Of a stretch of DNA of 64,000 nucleotides, positions 54,701 through 62,395 are shown piece after piece. Both the position numbers and the translations under genes were made by a program. The notes beneath the pieces are model-generated. The model searched no databases, was not told the DNA's origin, and saw nothing but the letters and a program-made list of their open reading frames with translations. The first letter of the stretch is position 1; each line of letters begins with the position of its first letter. Source of the DNA: Lanius collurio (Eukaryota > Chordata > Aves > Passeriformes > Laniidae); the NCBI GenBank assembly GCA_020086605.1, contig JACBWW010000015.1, forward strand, positions 25,921,877 to 25,985,876, given 5' to 3'.

Positions 54701-55157
54701 GCAACATCAGCATATATGGAGTGATAAAATCCACAGGGCAAGTATGAACAAAAAAGGCAGATATGTCAAATGGAACCACTGGGCTCTCCCTTCTTCTTTT
54801 TTTGAAGAAGTACATTCATAAAAGTCCATTTTTCCAGTAATTTTCTTAATAGCTTGTATTAACAAGTCCAGATGAGCACTGGCTAGCAAACCATGACCAC
54901 CATGCTTGACTGGCACCTTTTACTCAGCCTTTGAGCTCAAACATTCCTTGATCTGAGCTGGACAAGGATTTATAGGTAAACTTACTTATGGTACCTCAAA
55001 CTTGCTCACAGGTTTTGCTATTACATAGTAATTCCACTTTCCCTGGTACCTAGCAGACAAACACTTTTGATGCTTACTGGCTGAAGCTGGTCCCACATAG
55101 GAATCATTATGACATAAAGGTCATTATTTAGAAATATGGATTTAAAGATAGTTTTCC
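51796..55157. other. AT-rich noncoding DNA upstream of the provirus
   Basis: No gene or clear repeat recognised on either strand. Confidence 0.5.
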
Positions 55158-55453
55158 CTGCTTGTCCTGGGTTGCAATGTGAAATGTACCCAAAAGTCTG
55201 TATTCTGTCACCATCTTCATAAACTGTTAAAACTGGTGGGACAGTGTTCCCCCACCTCCCTCATGACTCATCCCTGATAAGCTCATGAGGCTATCTTCTG
55301 TTAATGGGCCAGCTGTTGACACCAGGTGGGGCAGAGTCTTTTATCTCTCCTATACTATCTCCTGTTAATGGGCCATCACCGCATGACTGATAAGACTATA
55401 CCACCCATTGTGAGATGCTCCGCCCAGAGGGAGGAACCAAGCCTTCCAGCCTG

Positions 55454-55461
55454 GATATAAG
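55454..55461 (+). promoter_or_regulatory. LTR TATA-like box
   Basis: gatataag followed by gggg, 290 bp into the LTR. Transcription would start near 55480-55490. Confidence 0.6.
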
Positions 55462-55492
55462 GGGAGATTCTGAACACCACAGGCAGCCTTTC

Positions 55493-55611
55493 CACTGGAT
55501 TCTCAGAGGAAGACCAGACCCTTCTACATCACCACTGGACCTTCAGAGGAAGACGAGACCTTCTCTACAGAGCCACTGCTTCAGCGGAACTCGAGACTTG
55601 GTGTGGAGACG
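55493..55611 (+). repeat. Three imperfect 40-bp tandem repeats in the LTR
   Basis: Units start cactgg/cactg at 55493, 55533 and 55574. Each contains a variant of (t)cagaggaagac(c/g)agacc. The third is the most diverged. The same repeats occur in the 3' LTR (+6287). They lie just after the predicted start site, so they would be transcribed. Confidence 0.75.
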
Positions 55612-55864
55612 GGAGAGACTCTCTCGTCAGCACTGCGGGTTTTCCTGTCGTTTTTCCTCTCTGCTGGAAGAACCCCAGGATCCAGAGCCTGTCCTTTCCC
55701 TGCCTCGCTGGGAGCTCAGCTCAGATTCTGCTGCCTCGGCCTTCGCTGCTCTGCAGCCCTGCCCGTCCTGACAGCCGAGAGAGGCTGCACTGGGTTTGTG
55801 CTTCTGTTTGTTGTCACCACTATAGTTATTGTTGTTTGTTTGCCTGTTTATACATCTGTATTTT

Positions 55865-55870
55865 AGTAAA
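55865..55870 (+). terminator. AGTAAA polyadenylation-type signal of the LTR
   Basis: No AATAAA is present in this LTR. AGTAAA is a known weaker variant and is conserved in the related solo LTR at 20271-21200. The copy in the 3' LTR (62152-62157) would be the functional one. Confidence 0.55.
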
Positions 55871-56022
55871 GAACTGTTATTCCTATTCCTTATATCTTTG
55901 CCTGAAAGCCCCTTAATTCCAAATTTATAATAATTCAGAAAAAAGGGGGTTGCATCCTTCACCTCAAGGGAGGCTCCTGTCTTCCTTAGCAGACATCTGT
56001 CTTTTCAAACCAAGACAGTTAT

Positions 56023-56040
56023 TGGCGCCCAATGTGGGGC
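56023..56040 (+). other. Primer binding site, tRNA-Lys(1,2) type
   Basis: tggcgcccaatgtggggc lies 5 nt after the LTR end. It differs at one base from the 18-nt complement of the tRNA-Lys1,2 3' end used by several beta- and lentiviruses. This fixes the + orientation and the 5' LTR boundary. Confidence 0.9.
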
Positions 56041-56048
56041 ACGAGGGC

Positions 56049-58172
56049 ATGAAGAAAAGGAATAACAGTTCCTGGGTAACCCAACTTTGTGTGCTGGATA
56101 TAAGAACCTTGTTAGGCAGCACTATGTGGTCTGGTTTGCCCTGGTTCGGGTGTCATGTGGTCGTGGCCATCTTCTTCCCCTTTGCAGCTCCTTACCTAAA
56201 CATGGGTCCTTGGACTAAGGCTACCATTACTGTTATCGAGTTAGTGCTGTGGGTCGATAAGGTGAGGAATTCCTGGATTTTTAACTTCCTCTGGAATGTG
56301 GGCACATGGATAAAGGGCTATCATACACTAAGTGAATGTTTTTGGGGTTATGTCAAAAATGGTACCTTTTGTGAGGAAATGACACCAGGGGAAGCTTTCT
56401 CTCTACCCCTCAACCAGTTCTTCAGGCCTACCCCACTAATTTTCGAAGGGTTTAGATTTCCCCTAGGTACTAGCCAAGTGTTGTTCATAGGTTTACTGTA
56501 TCTGGTGCTGTTGGTAGCTCTACTCTATTTAGGACTCAAAGATAAAGTAAAATTGGCTTGGATAACTACCCAGGCACCTGCCCCGGAGCCTAAAAATGAT
56601 GCCTCAGAACCTGATGTGGCCCCAGAGGCTAGAAATTGTGCCACAGAGCCTGATGCTGCCCAACAGCCCACCTCAGAAATGGACCACCCGAAGTGGGTGG
56701 GGGTATTGGTGAAGGGAATACAGGAGCTGTGTCAGGAGCTGTGTCAGGACATGTGTCAGGCGATGGGCCAGGTGCGCAAGGACATGTGTCAGGCGATGGG
56801 CCAGGTGCACGAGGATATGTGTCAGGAGATGGGCCAGGTGCGCAAGGAGATAGGCCAGGAGATGGGCCAGGTGCGCAAGGAAATTTGTCAGGAGATGAGC
56901 CAGATGCGTCAGGAGATGTGCCAGGTGCTGAGGGAATACACCTCCCCGGCTAGTGAAAAACCCTCTCCCTGCCCCAAAGAGGGTGAGTCCGAGGGTGCAG
57001 CAGAGGAACCCACGGATGTTACAACCGTCCAGGTTCCAGCTAAACCAGAAGGGCAGCCAGAAGGGCAGCCACAGCCAGCAGCAGTTGCCCCTGTGCAGAG
57101 GAGGAAATATAAAACCAAATCAGTAAGACCAGCTAATGATGATGGGGAACCAGGGCCCTCACAACCAGCAGGAGAGCCTGAACCTGAAATCATCACCGAG
57201 TCCCTGTCGTACGACAGTCTCCGTAACATGCGAAAAGACATTGTGCGGCGGGGACGTGAGCCTTATACAACCTGGCTGCTTCGGGTTTGGGACCTTATGG
57301 GCACAGGTGTGCAACTGGACAGTGGGGAGGCAAGGCATTTGGGTTCCTTGGCCCAAGACTCGGGTGTGGACTGGATATTTGTGAGGGATCCAGGGCCCAT
57401 TTCTCTCTGGGAGCGGCTTTTAATGAGTGTGAGAGAAAGGTTCATTCACAAAGACAGAATGCAAGAGTACCATCATAAGATGCAGTGGAAGACACTCGAA
57501 GAAGGGATCCAGCAGCTAAGAGAGGTGGCAGTATTAGAGGTACTCTTTGGGAGGGATGGACAGCATGACAATGACCCCGATAGAGTCAAGTGCACAGGGC
57601 AGATGCTGTGGAACTTGGCTAAGCTAGGGCCACAGCAATACACCACCTTCATTGCAACGATCAATGCTGATGACAACCGAGAAACAGTGGGCTCTGTCGC
57701 CAACAAACTGAGGAATTATGATAGTATGGTCAATGGCCCACTGAAAGCCCATGTGTCTGCTGTGGTTAAAGACCTCAAAGAGGAGATGAAAGAGATGAGG
57801 GAAGAGATGAGAGAGGAGATGAGGAAGATCAGCGTGGCACCAGTGCGAATCACTGGTCCCCAAGTCAGAGCCCGACATCCCCCAGCTAGAGAGAGAGGGT
57901 ACACCACCCCCCGAGTTGAGCTGTGGGCTTTTCTCCGTGACCATGGGGAAGACATGAGAAGGTGGGATGGGAAACCCACGTCTGTCCTGGCAGCACGGGT
58001 GCGTGAACTCAAGGGGGGAGGCACTAATCGAGGGGGCTCTGCTAAGGCGAAAGTAGCCTCAGCCTCCCGTGACCAGACTGCCAGGTATTACAGAAGAGAT
58101 GATGACGTGTCAGACCCCCTTGAAGGCACCTCCACCATGTATGCCCAGGGACAGAATGATAACCAAGGCTAG
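56049..58172 (+). CDS. Gag-like protein with membrane-spanning N-terminus
   Basis: A 707-codon frame starting at the first ATG after the PBS (purine at -3); the frame is open further upstream but without an ATG. By eye: residues 1-4 basic (MKKR); hydrophobic segment about 33-50; a polar, aromatic-rich stretch with Cys97, Cys108 and an N-G-T sequon at 104-106; a strong transmembrane segment 143-163 followed by basic KDKVK; an acidic/proline linker; an 11-residue repeat array (234-295); a Pro/Glu-rich linker; and a capsid-like helical domain from about 387 that resembles ERV-L capsids (WLLRVWD, EARHLGSL). After these come a second short coiled coil (about 575-597) and a Gly/Arg/Lys tail. No CCHC zinc knuckle is visible. 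Its presumed role is to assemble the particle shell. The membrane part suggests anchoring in the ER or plasma membrane instead of myristoylation. It ends at a UAG that pol continues in frame. Confidence 0.85.
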   Translation: MKKRNNSSWVTQLCVLDIRTLLGSTMWSGLPWFGCHVVVAIFFPFAAPYLNMGPWTKATITVIELVLWVDKVRNSWIFNFLWNVGTWIKGYHTLSECFWGYVKNGTFCEEMTPGEAFSLPLNQFFRPTPLIFEGFRFPLGTSQVLFIGLLYLVLLVALLYLGLKDKVKLAWITTQAPAPEPKNDASEPDVAPEARNCATEPDAAQQPTSEMDHPKWVGVLVKGIQELCQELCQDMCQAMGQVRKDMCQAMGQVHEDMCQEMGQVRKEIGQEMGQVRKEICQEMSQMRQEMCQVLREYTSPASEKPSPCPKEGESEGAAEEPTDVTTVQVPAKPEGQPEGQPQPAAVAPVQRRKYKTKSVRPANDDGEPGPSQPAGEPEPEIITESLSYDSLRNMRKDIVRRGREPYTTWLLRVWDLMGTGVQLDSGEARHLGSLAQDSGVDWIFVRDPGPISLWERLLMSVRERFIHKDRMQEYHHKMQWKTLEEGIQQLREVAVLEVLFGRDGQHDNDPDRVKCTGQMLWNLAKLGPQQYTTFIATINADDNRETVGSVANKLRNYDSMVNGPLKAHVSAVVKDLKEEMKEMREEMREEMRKISVAPVRITGPQVRARHPPARERGYTTPRVELWAFLRDHGEDMRRWDGKPTSVLAARVRELKGGGTNRGGSAKAKVASASRDQTARYYRRDDDVSDPLEGTSTMYAQGQNDNQG
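56748..56933 (+). repeat. 33-bp coding minisatellite (11-residue coiled-coil repeats)
   Basis: Five full units (starts 56748, 56781, 56814, 56847, 56880) and a partial sixth encode variants of (D/E)(M/I)(C/G)Q(A/E)MGQVRK. They differ by a few substitutions, and all keep the reading frame. Shorter related units (ELCQ ELCQ DMCQ) precede them. The spacing of hydrophobic residues fits a hendecad coiled coil with one Cys per most units. Confidence 0.92.
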
Positions 58173-58247
58173 AGGGGCCCTGCCTCTGGCCAGGAAGAGG
58201 CACGGGAGAACCGTGTTTTTTGGACTGTGTGGATCCGATGGCCTGGC
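58170..58247 (+). promoter_or_regulatory. Candidate stop-codon readthrough signal between gag and pol
   Basis: The gag stop UAG (58170-58172) is in the same frame as pol, with no other stop before it opens. After an 8-nt spacer (aggggccc) a 7-bp perfect stem forms: tgcctct (58181-58187) with agaggca (58196-58202). Six loop bases, gccagg (58189-58194), can pair with cctggc (58242-58247), giving a possible H-type pseudoknot with a long second loop. UAG, an 8-nt spacer and a pseudoknot is the arrangement known in gammaretroviral readthrough. Confidence 0.6.
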
Positions 58248-61200
58248 ACATCTGACCCACAAAGATATACGGCTTTGGTTGACACTGGCGCTCAATGTAC
58301 TCTGATGCCATCAAGGTACGTGGGAGCGGAACCCATTTCTATTTCTGGGGTGACAGGCGGATCCCAGCAGCTGACTGTACTGGAAGCTGAAGTGAGCTTA
58401 ACGGGGAACGAGTGGCAGAAACACCCCATCGTGACTGGTCCAGAGGCCCCATGCATCCTCGGCATAGACTATCTCAGGAATGGGTATTTCAAAGACCCAA
58501 AAGGACATCGCTGGGCCTTTGGGATAGCTGCGGTAGAGACAGAAGGCATCAGACAATTGAGTACCTTGCCTGGTCTCTCAGATGACCCTTCTGCTGTGGG
58601 ACTACTGAAAGTTGAAGAACAACAGGTACCAATCGCCAGAGCAACAGTGCACCGTCGGCAATACCGCACCGACAGAGACTCTGTGGCCCCCATCCATCAG
58701 ATGATTCGTGAGCTGGAGAGCCAAGGGGTGGTCAGCAAGGCTCATTCACCCTTTAACAGCCCTATATGGCCAGTGCGTAAGTCCAATGGAGAATGGAGAC
58801 TGACAGTAGATTACCGTGGCCTGAATGAAGTCACGCCACCACTGAGTGCTGCTGTGCCAGACATGCTGGAGCTTCAGTACGAGCTGGAGTCCAAGGCAGC
58901 CAAGTGGTACGCGACCATTGATATTGCAAATGCATTTTTTTCCATTCCTCTGGCAGCAGAGTGCAGGCCTCAGTTTGCCTTCACCTGGAGGGGCGTGCAG
59001 TACACCTGGAACCGATTGCCCCAGGGGTGGAAGCACAGCCCAACCATCTGCCATGGACTGATCCAGGTTGCACTGGAAAAAGGTGGGGCTCCGGAACATC
59101 TCCAGTACATTGACGACATCATTGTGTGGGGAAACACAGCAGGGGAAGTATTCAAGAAAGGACAGAAGATCATCCAGATTCTCTTGGAAGCCGGTTTCGC
59201 CATCAAGAAGAGCAAAGTCAAGGGACCTGCCCAAGAGATCCAGTTCCTGGGGGTAAAGTGGCAAGATGGGCGGCGTCAGATTCCCACTGAGGTCATCAAT
59301 AAGATCACCGCGATGTCTCCACCAACCAGCAAGAAGGAAACACAGGCTTTCTTAGGCGCCATAGGCTTTTGGAGAATGCACATTCCTGAGTACAGCCAGA
59401 TTGTGAGCCCTCTGTACCTGGTTACCCGCAAGAAGAACGATTTCCACTGGGGCCCAGAACAGCAACAAGCATTTGCCCAGATCAAGCAGGAAATCGCTCA
59501 CGCGGTAGCCCTTGGCCCAGTCAGGACGGGACCAGAGGTGAAGAATGTGCTCTACTCTGCAGCCGGGAGCAATGGTCTGTCCTGGAGCCTTTGGCAGAAG
59601 GTGCCTGGTGAGACACGGGGCCGACCACTGGGATTCTGGAGCCGAAGTTACAGAGGGTCCGAAGCCAACTACACTCCGACAGAGAAAGAAATTTTGGCTG
59701 CTTATGAAGGAGTTCAAGCTGCCTCAGAAGTCATCGGCACGGAGGCACAACTCCTCCTGGCACCCCGACTACCAGTGCTGGGGTGGATGTTCAAGGGAAA
59801 GGTCCCTTCCACGCATCATGCCACTGACACCACGTGGAGCAAATGGACTGCTCTCATTACGCAGCGCGCCCGTATCGGAAACCCGAATCGCCCTGGGATT
59901 CTGGAAATTATAACAAACTGGCCGGAAGGTGAGACTTTTGGATTATCTTCTGAAGAAGAGGAAGAGCAAGTGACACGTGCCGAGGAAGCCCCACCATATA
60001 ACGAGCTACCAGAGACTGAAAGACAGTATGCCCTCTTCACCGATGGTTCCTGCCGAATTGTGGGTGCTAATCGGAAATGGAAAGCTGCTGTATGGAGCCC
60101 CACACGACAAGTTGCACAAGCTACTGAGGGACAAGGTGGATCGAGTCAGGTTGCAGAGCTTAAAGCTGTCCAGCTGGCTTTGGATATTGCTGAACGAGAG
60201 AAGTGGCCAAGGCTCTATCTCTACACCGACTCGTGGATGGTAGCTAATGCTCTGTGGGGATGGCTGGACCGCTGGAGAAAGGCCAACTGGCAGCGCAGAG
60301 GGAAACCCATTTGGGCCGCTGAGATTTGGCAGGACATTGCCGCCCGAGCAGAGAGGCTGACCGTGAAGGTTCGACATGTGGATGCTCACGTTCCCAGGAG
60401 TCGGGCTAATGAAGAACATCGGAACAACGAACAGGTAGATCAGGCGGCGAAAATCGAAGTGTCCCAGATAGACTTAGATTGGAAACACAAAGGAGAGTTG
60501 TTTTTAGCTCGATGGGCCCATGATGCCTCAGGACACCAAGGCAGAGATGCAACTTATAAGTGGGCACGAGATCGAGGGGTGGATTTAACCACGGACAGCA
60601 TCTCCCAGGTTATCCACGACTGTGAGACCTGCGCTGCAATCAAGCAGGCCAAGCGGGTGAAGCCTCTGTGGTACGGTGGACGATGGTCAAAGTACAGGTA
60701 TGGGGAAGCCTGGCAAATAGACTACATCACCCTTCCCCAAACCCGTCAAGGCAAGCGCTACGTGCTGACCATGGTGGAAGCCACCACTGGATGGCTGGAG
60801 ACCTACCCTGTGCCTCACGCTACTGCCCGGAACACCATCTTGGGCCTGGAAAAGCAAGTCCTGTGGAGACACGGCACACCTGAGAGAATCGAATCAGACA
60901 ACGGGACACATTTTAAGAACAGCCTCATAAATACCTGGGCCAGAGAACATGGAATCGAATGGATCTATCACATTCCCTATCATGCACCAGCTGCCGGGAA
61001 AGTTGAACGCTGCAATGGACTACTTAAGACTACCCTGAAGGCACTTGGTGGGGGGACCTTCAAAAATTGGGAAATGAACTTAGCGAAGGCCACCTGGATG
61101 GTCAACACCCGAGGGTCCATCAATCGAGCTGGTCCTGCCCAATCTGAACCCTTGCACACAGTGGATGGAGATAAAGTCCCTGTGGTACACATGAGAGGTA

Positions 61201-61367
61201 TTTTAGGAAAGACTGTTTGGATTAATCCCACCTCAGGAAAGGGCAAACCCATCCGTGGGATCGTCTTTGCTCAAGGACCTGGCTACACTTGGTGGGTAAT
61301 GCAGGAAGATGGAGGGACCCGTTGTGTACCGCAAGGAGACCTGATTTTAAGTGAAAACTGTGTGTAA
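58173..61367 (+). CDS. Pol polyprotein: protease, RT, RNase H, integrase
   Basis: 1064 codons, open, in frame after the gag UAG; an internal ATG start is not required if readthrough is used. Residues are counted from the first codon after UAG. The aspartic protease has D-T-G-A at 37-40. The RT has motif A aspartate 250 (TIDIANAFF), the LPQGW block, and Y-I-D-D at 312-315. RNase H has D624, E662, D686 and D756. The integrase has the zinc-binding H783, H788, C817 and C820 and the catalytic triad D850, D909 and E945, with 35 residues between the last two. All catalytic residues I can check are present. The integrase core and C-terminal region look ERV-L-like. There is no dUTPase and no env after it. 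It would copy the RNA genome into DNA and insert it, and it stops (TAA) 82 bp before the 3' LTR. Confidence 0.93.
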   Translation, partial: RGPASGQEEARENRVFWTVWIRWPGTSDPQRYTALVDTGAQCTLMPSRYVGAEPISISGVTGGSQQLTVLEAEVSLTGNEWQKHPIVTGPEAPCILGIDYLRNGYFKDPKGHRWAFGIAAVETEGIRQLSTLPGLSDDPSAVGLLKVEEQQVPIARATVHRRQYRTDRDSVAPIHQMIRELESQGVVSKAHSPFNSPIWPVRKSNGEWRLTVDYRGLNEVTPPLSAAVPDMLELQYELESKAAKWYATIDIANAFFSIPLAAECRPQFAFTWRGVQYTWNRLPQGWKHSPTICHGLIQVALEKGGAPEHLQYIDDIIVWGNTAGEVFKKGQKIIQILLEAGFAIKKSKVKGPAQEIQFLGVKWQDGRRQIPTEVINKITAMSPPTSKKETQAFLGAIGFWRMHIPEYSQIVSPLYLVTRKKNDFHWGPEQQQAFAQIKQEIAHAVALGPVRTGPEVKNVLYSAAGSNGLSWSLWQKVPGETRGRPLGFWSRSYRGSEANYTPTEKEILAAYEGVQAASEVIGTEAQLLLAPRLPVLGWMFKGKVPSTHHATDTTWSKWTALITQRARIGNPNRPGILEIITNWPEGETFGLSSEEEEEQVTRAEEAPPYNELPETERQYALFTDGSCRIVGANRKWKAAVWSPTRQVAQATEGQGGSSQVAELKAVQLALDIAEREKWPRLYLYTDSWMVANALWGWLDRWRKANWQRRGKPIWAAEIWQDIAARAERLTVKVRHVDAHVPRSRANEEHRNNEQVDQAAKIEVSQIDLDWKHKGELFLARWAHDASGHQGRDATYKWARDRGVDLTTDSISQVIHDCETCAAIKQAKRVKPLWYGGRWSKYRYGEAWQIDYITLPQTRQGKRYVLTMVEATTGWLETYPVPHATARNTILGLEKQVLWRHGTPERIESDNGTHFKNSLINTWAREHGIEWIYHIPYHAPAAGKVERCNGLLKTTLKALGGGTFKNWEMNLAKATWMVNTRGSINRAGPAQSEPLHTVDGDKVPVVHMRGILGKTVWINPTSGKGKPIRGIVFAQGPGYTWWVMQEDGGTRCVPQGDLILSENCV

Positions 61368-61378
61368 GGTTTCATTGT

Positions 61379-61402
61379 GTATATATGTATATATATATAT
61401 AT
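61379..61402 (+). repeat. (TA)n microsatellite inside the provirus
   Basis: gtatatatgtatatatatatatat lies between the pol stop and the polypurine tract, where other retroviruses carry env or accessory genes. Confidence 0.9.
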
Positions 61403-61431
61403 CTGTAATGGGGTATGGTGTAGATGGTGAT

Positions 61432-61446
61432 AGAATAAGGGGTGGA
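61432..61446 (+). other. Weak polypurine tract
   Basis: agaataaggggtgga lies just upstream of the 3' LTR and is purine-rich with two T interruptions. It would prime plus-strand DNA synthesis; the position is as expected, the quality poor. Confidence 0.55.
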
Positions 61447-61449
61447 TTA

Positions 61450-62304
61450 TGTCCTGGGTTGCAATGTGAAATGTACCCAAAAGTCTGTATTCTGTCACCA
61501 TCTTCATAAACTGTTAAAACTGGTGGGACAGTGTTTCCCCACCTCCCTCATGACTCATCCCTGATAAGCTCATGAGGCTATCTTCTGTTAATGGGCCAGC
61601 TGTTGACACCAGGTGGGGCAGAGTCTTTTATCTCTCCTATACTATCTCCTGTTAATGGGCCATCACCGCATGACTGATAAGACTATACCACCCATTGTGA
61701 GATGCTCCGCCCAGAGGGAGGAACCAAGCCTTCCAGCCTGGATATAAGGGGAGATTCTGAACACCACAGGCAGCCTTTCCACTGGATTCTCAGAGGAAGA
61801 CCAGACCCTTCTACATCACCACTGGACCTTCAGAGGAAGACGAGACCTTCTCTACAGAGCCACTGCTTCAGCGGAACTCGAGACTTGGTGTGGAGACGGG
61901 AGAGACTCTCTCGTCAGCACTGCGGGTTTTCCTGTCGTTTTTCCTCTCTGCTGGAAGAACCCCAGGATCCAGAGCCTGTCCTTTCCCTGCCTCGCTGGGA
62001 GCTCAGCTCAGATTCTGCTGCCTCGGCCTTCGCTGCTCTGCAGCCCTGCCCATCCTGACAGCCGAGAGAGGCTGCACTGGGTTTGTGCTTCTGTTTGTTG
62101 TCACCACTATAGTTATTGTTGTTTGTTTGCCTGTTTATACATCTGTATTTTAGTAAAGAACTGTTATTCCTATTCCTTATATCTTTGCCTGAAAGCCCCT
62201 TAATTCCAAATTTATAATAATTCAGAAAAAAGGGGGTTGCATCCTTCACCTCAAGGGAGGCTCCTGTCTTCCTTAGCAGACATCTGTCTTTTCAAACCAA
62301 GACA
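61450..62304 (+). repeat. 3' LTR of the ERV-L-like provirus
   Basis: Identical to the 5' LTR except T for C at 61536 and A for G at 62052. It starts tgtcctggg, ends aagaca, and is followed by the target duplication ctgct. Confidence 0.95.
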
Positions 62305-62309
62305 CTGCT

Positions 62310-62395
62310 AAATGAAAGGAAAAAAAAAATCCTAAATCTAAACCCTAACTCAACAGTGACCCTGACCATAACCCTAAGTCTAACCCATACTCAGA
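62310..62395. repeat. Degenerate telomere-like (CCCTAA)n sequence
   Basis: From about 62330 to 62390 the host spacer reads as variants of ccctaa/cctaaatcta/ccctgacc, including intact aaccctaa and taacccta-type units. It is a decayed telomeric-type repeat or a chance C/A-rich stretch, squeezed between two ERVs. Confidence 0.55.

Larger units (their letters stand above)
55163..56017 (+). repeat. 5' LTR of the ERV-L-like provirus
   Basis: It starts tgtcctggg and ends aagaca. Visible signals are a TGACTCA (AP-1-type) site at 55264-55270, TGATAAG (GATA-type) sites at 55275 and 55388, a duplicated tgttaatgggcca block in U3, a TATA-like gatataagg at 55454-55461, and an AGTAAA polyadenylation-type signal at 55865-55870. 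If TATA and AGTAAA are both used, U3 is about 320 bp and R about 400 bp, an unusually long R. Confidence 0.93.
55163..62304 (+). mobile_element. Complete class III (ERV-L-like) provirus, no env
   Basis: The 7142-bp insertion is bounded by 855-bp LTRs and an exact 5-bp target duplication ctgct (55158-55162 and 62305-62309). The order is LTR, PBS (tRNA-Lys type), gag-like frame, in-frame UAG, pol, weak polypurine tract, LTR. The LTRs differ at two sites only (55249/61536 and 55765/62052), about 0.2 percent. That points to an insertion probably under about one million years old if typical avian neutral rates apply. Class III placement rests on the integrase region (HIPYH...ERCNGLLKT), the capsid-like region and the lack of env. 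There is only 82 bp between the pol stop and the 3' LTR. No dUTPase follows integrase. Both main frames are open, so the copy may still be expressed. Confidence 0.93.

Noticed and set aside
55415..55771. 118-codon frame in the 5' LTR, repeated at 61702-62058
   Set aside because: It is present twice because the LTR is duplicated. It could be translated in principle, but no domain or conservation argument supports it; LTR by-product.
55950..56048. Upstream extension of the gag frame into the LTR
   Set aside because: The extension begins at a TTG inside U5 and has no ATG; the first ATG after the primer site (56049) is the sensible start.
58746..59264. 172-codon antisense frame within pol
   Set aside because: Shadow of the intact RT frame on the plus strand. 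Other antisense frames across 57200-61250 are the same.
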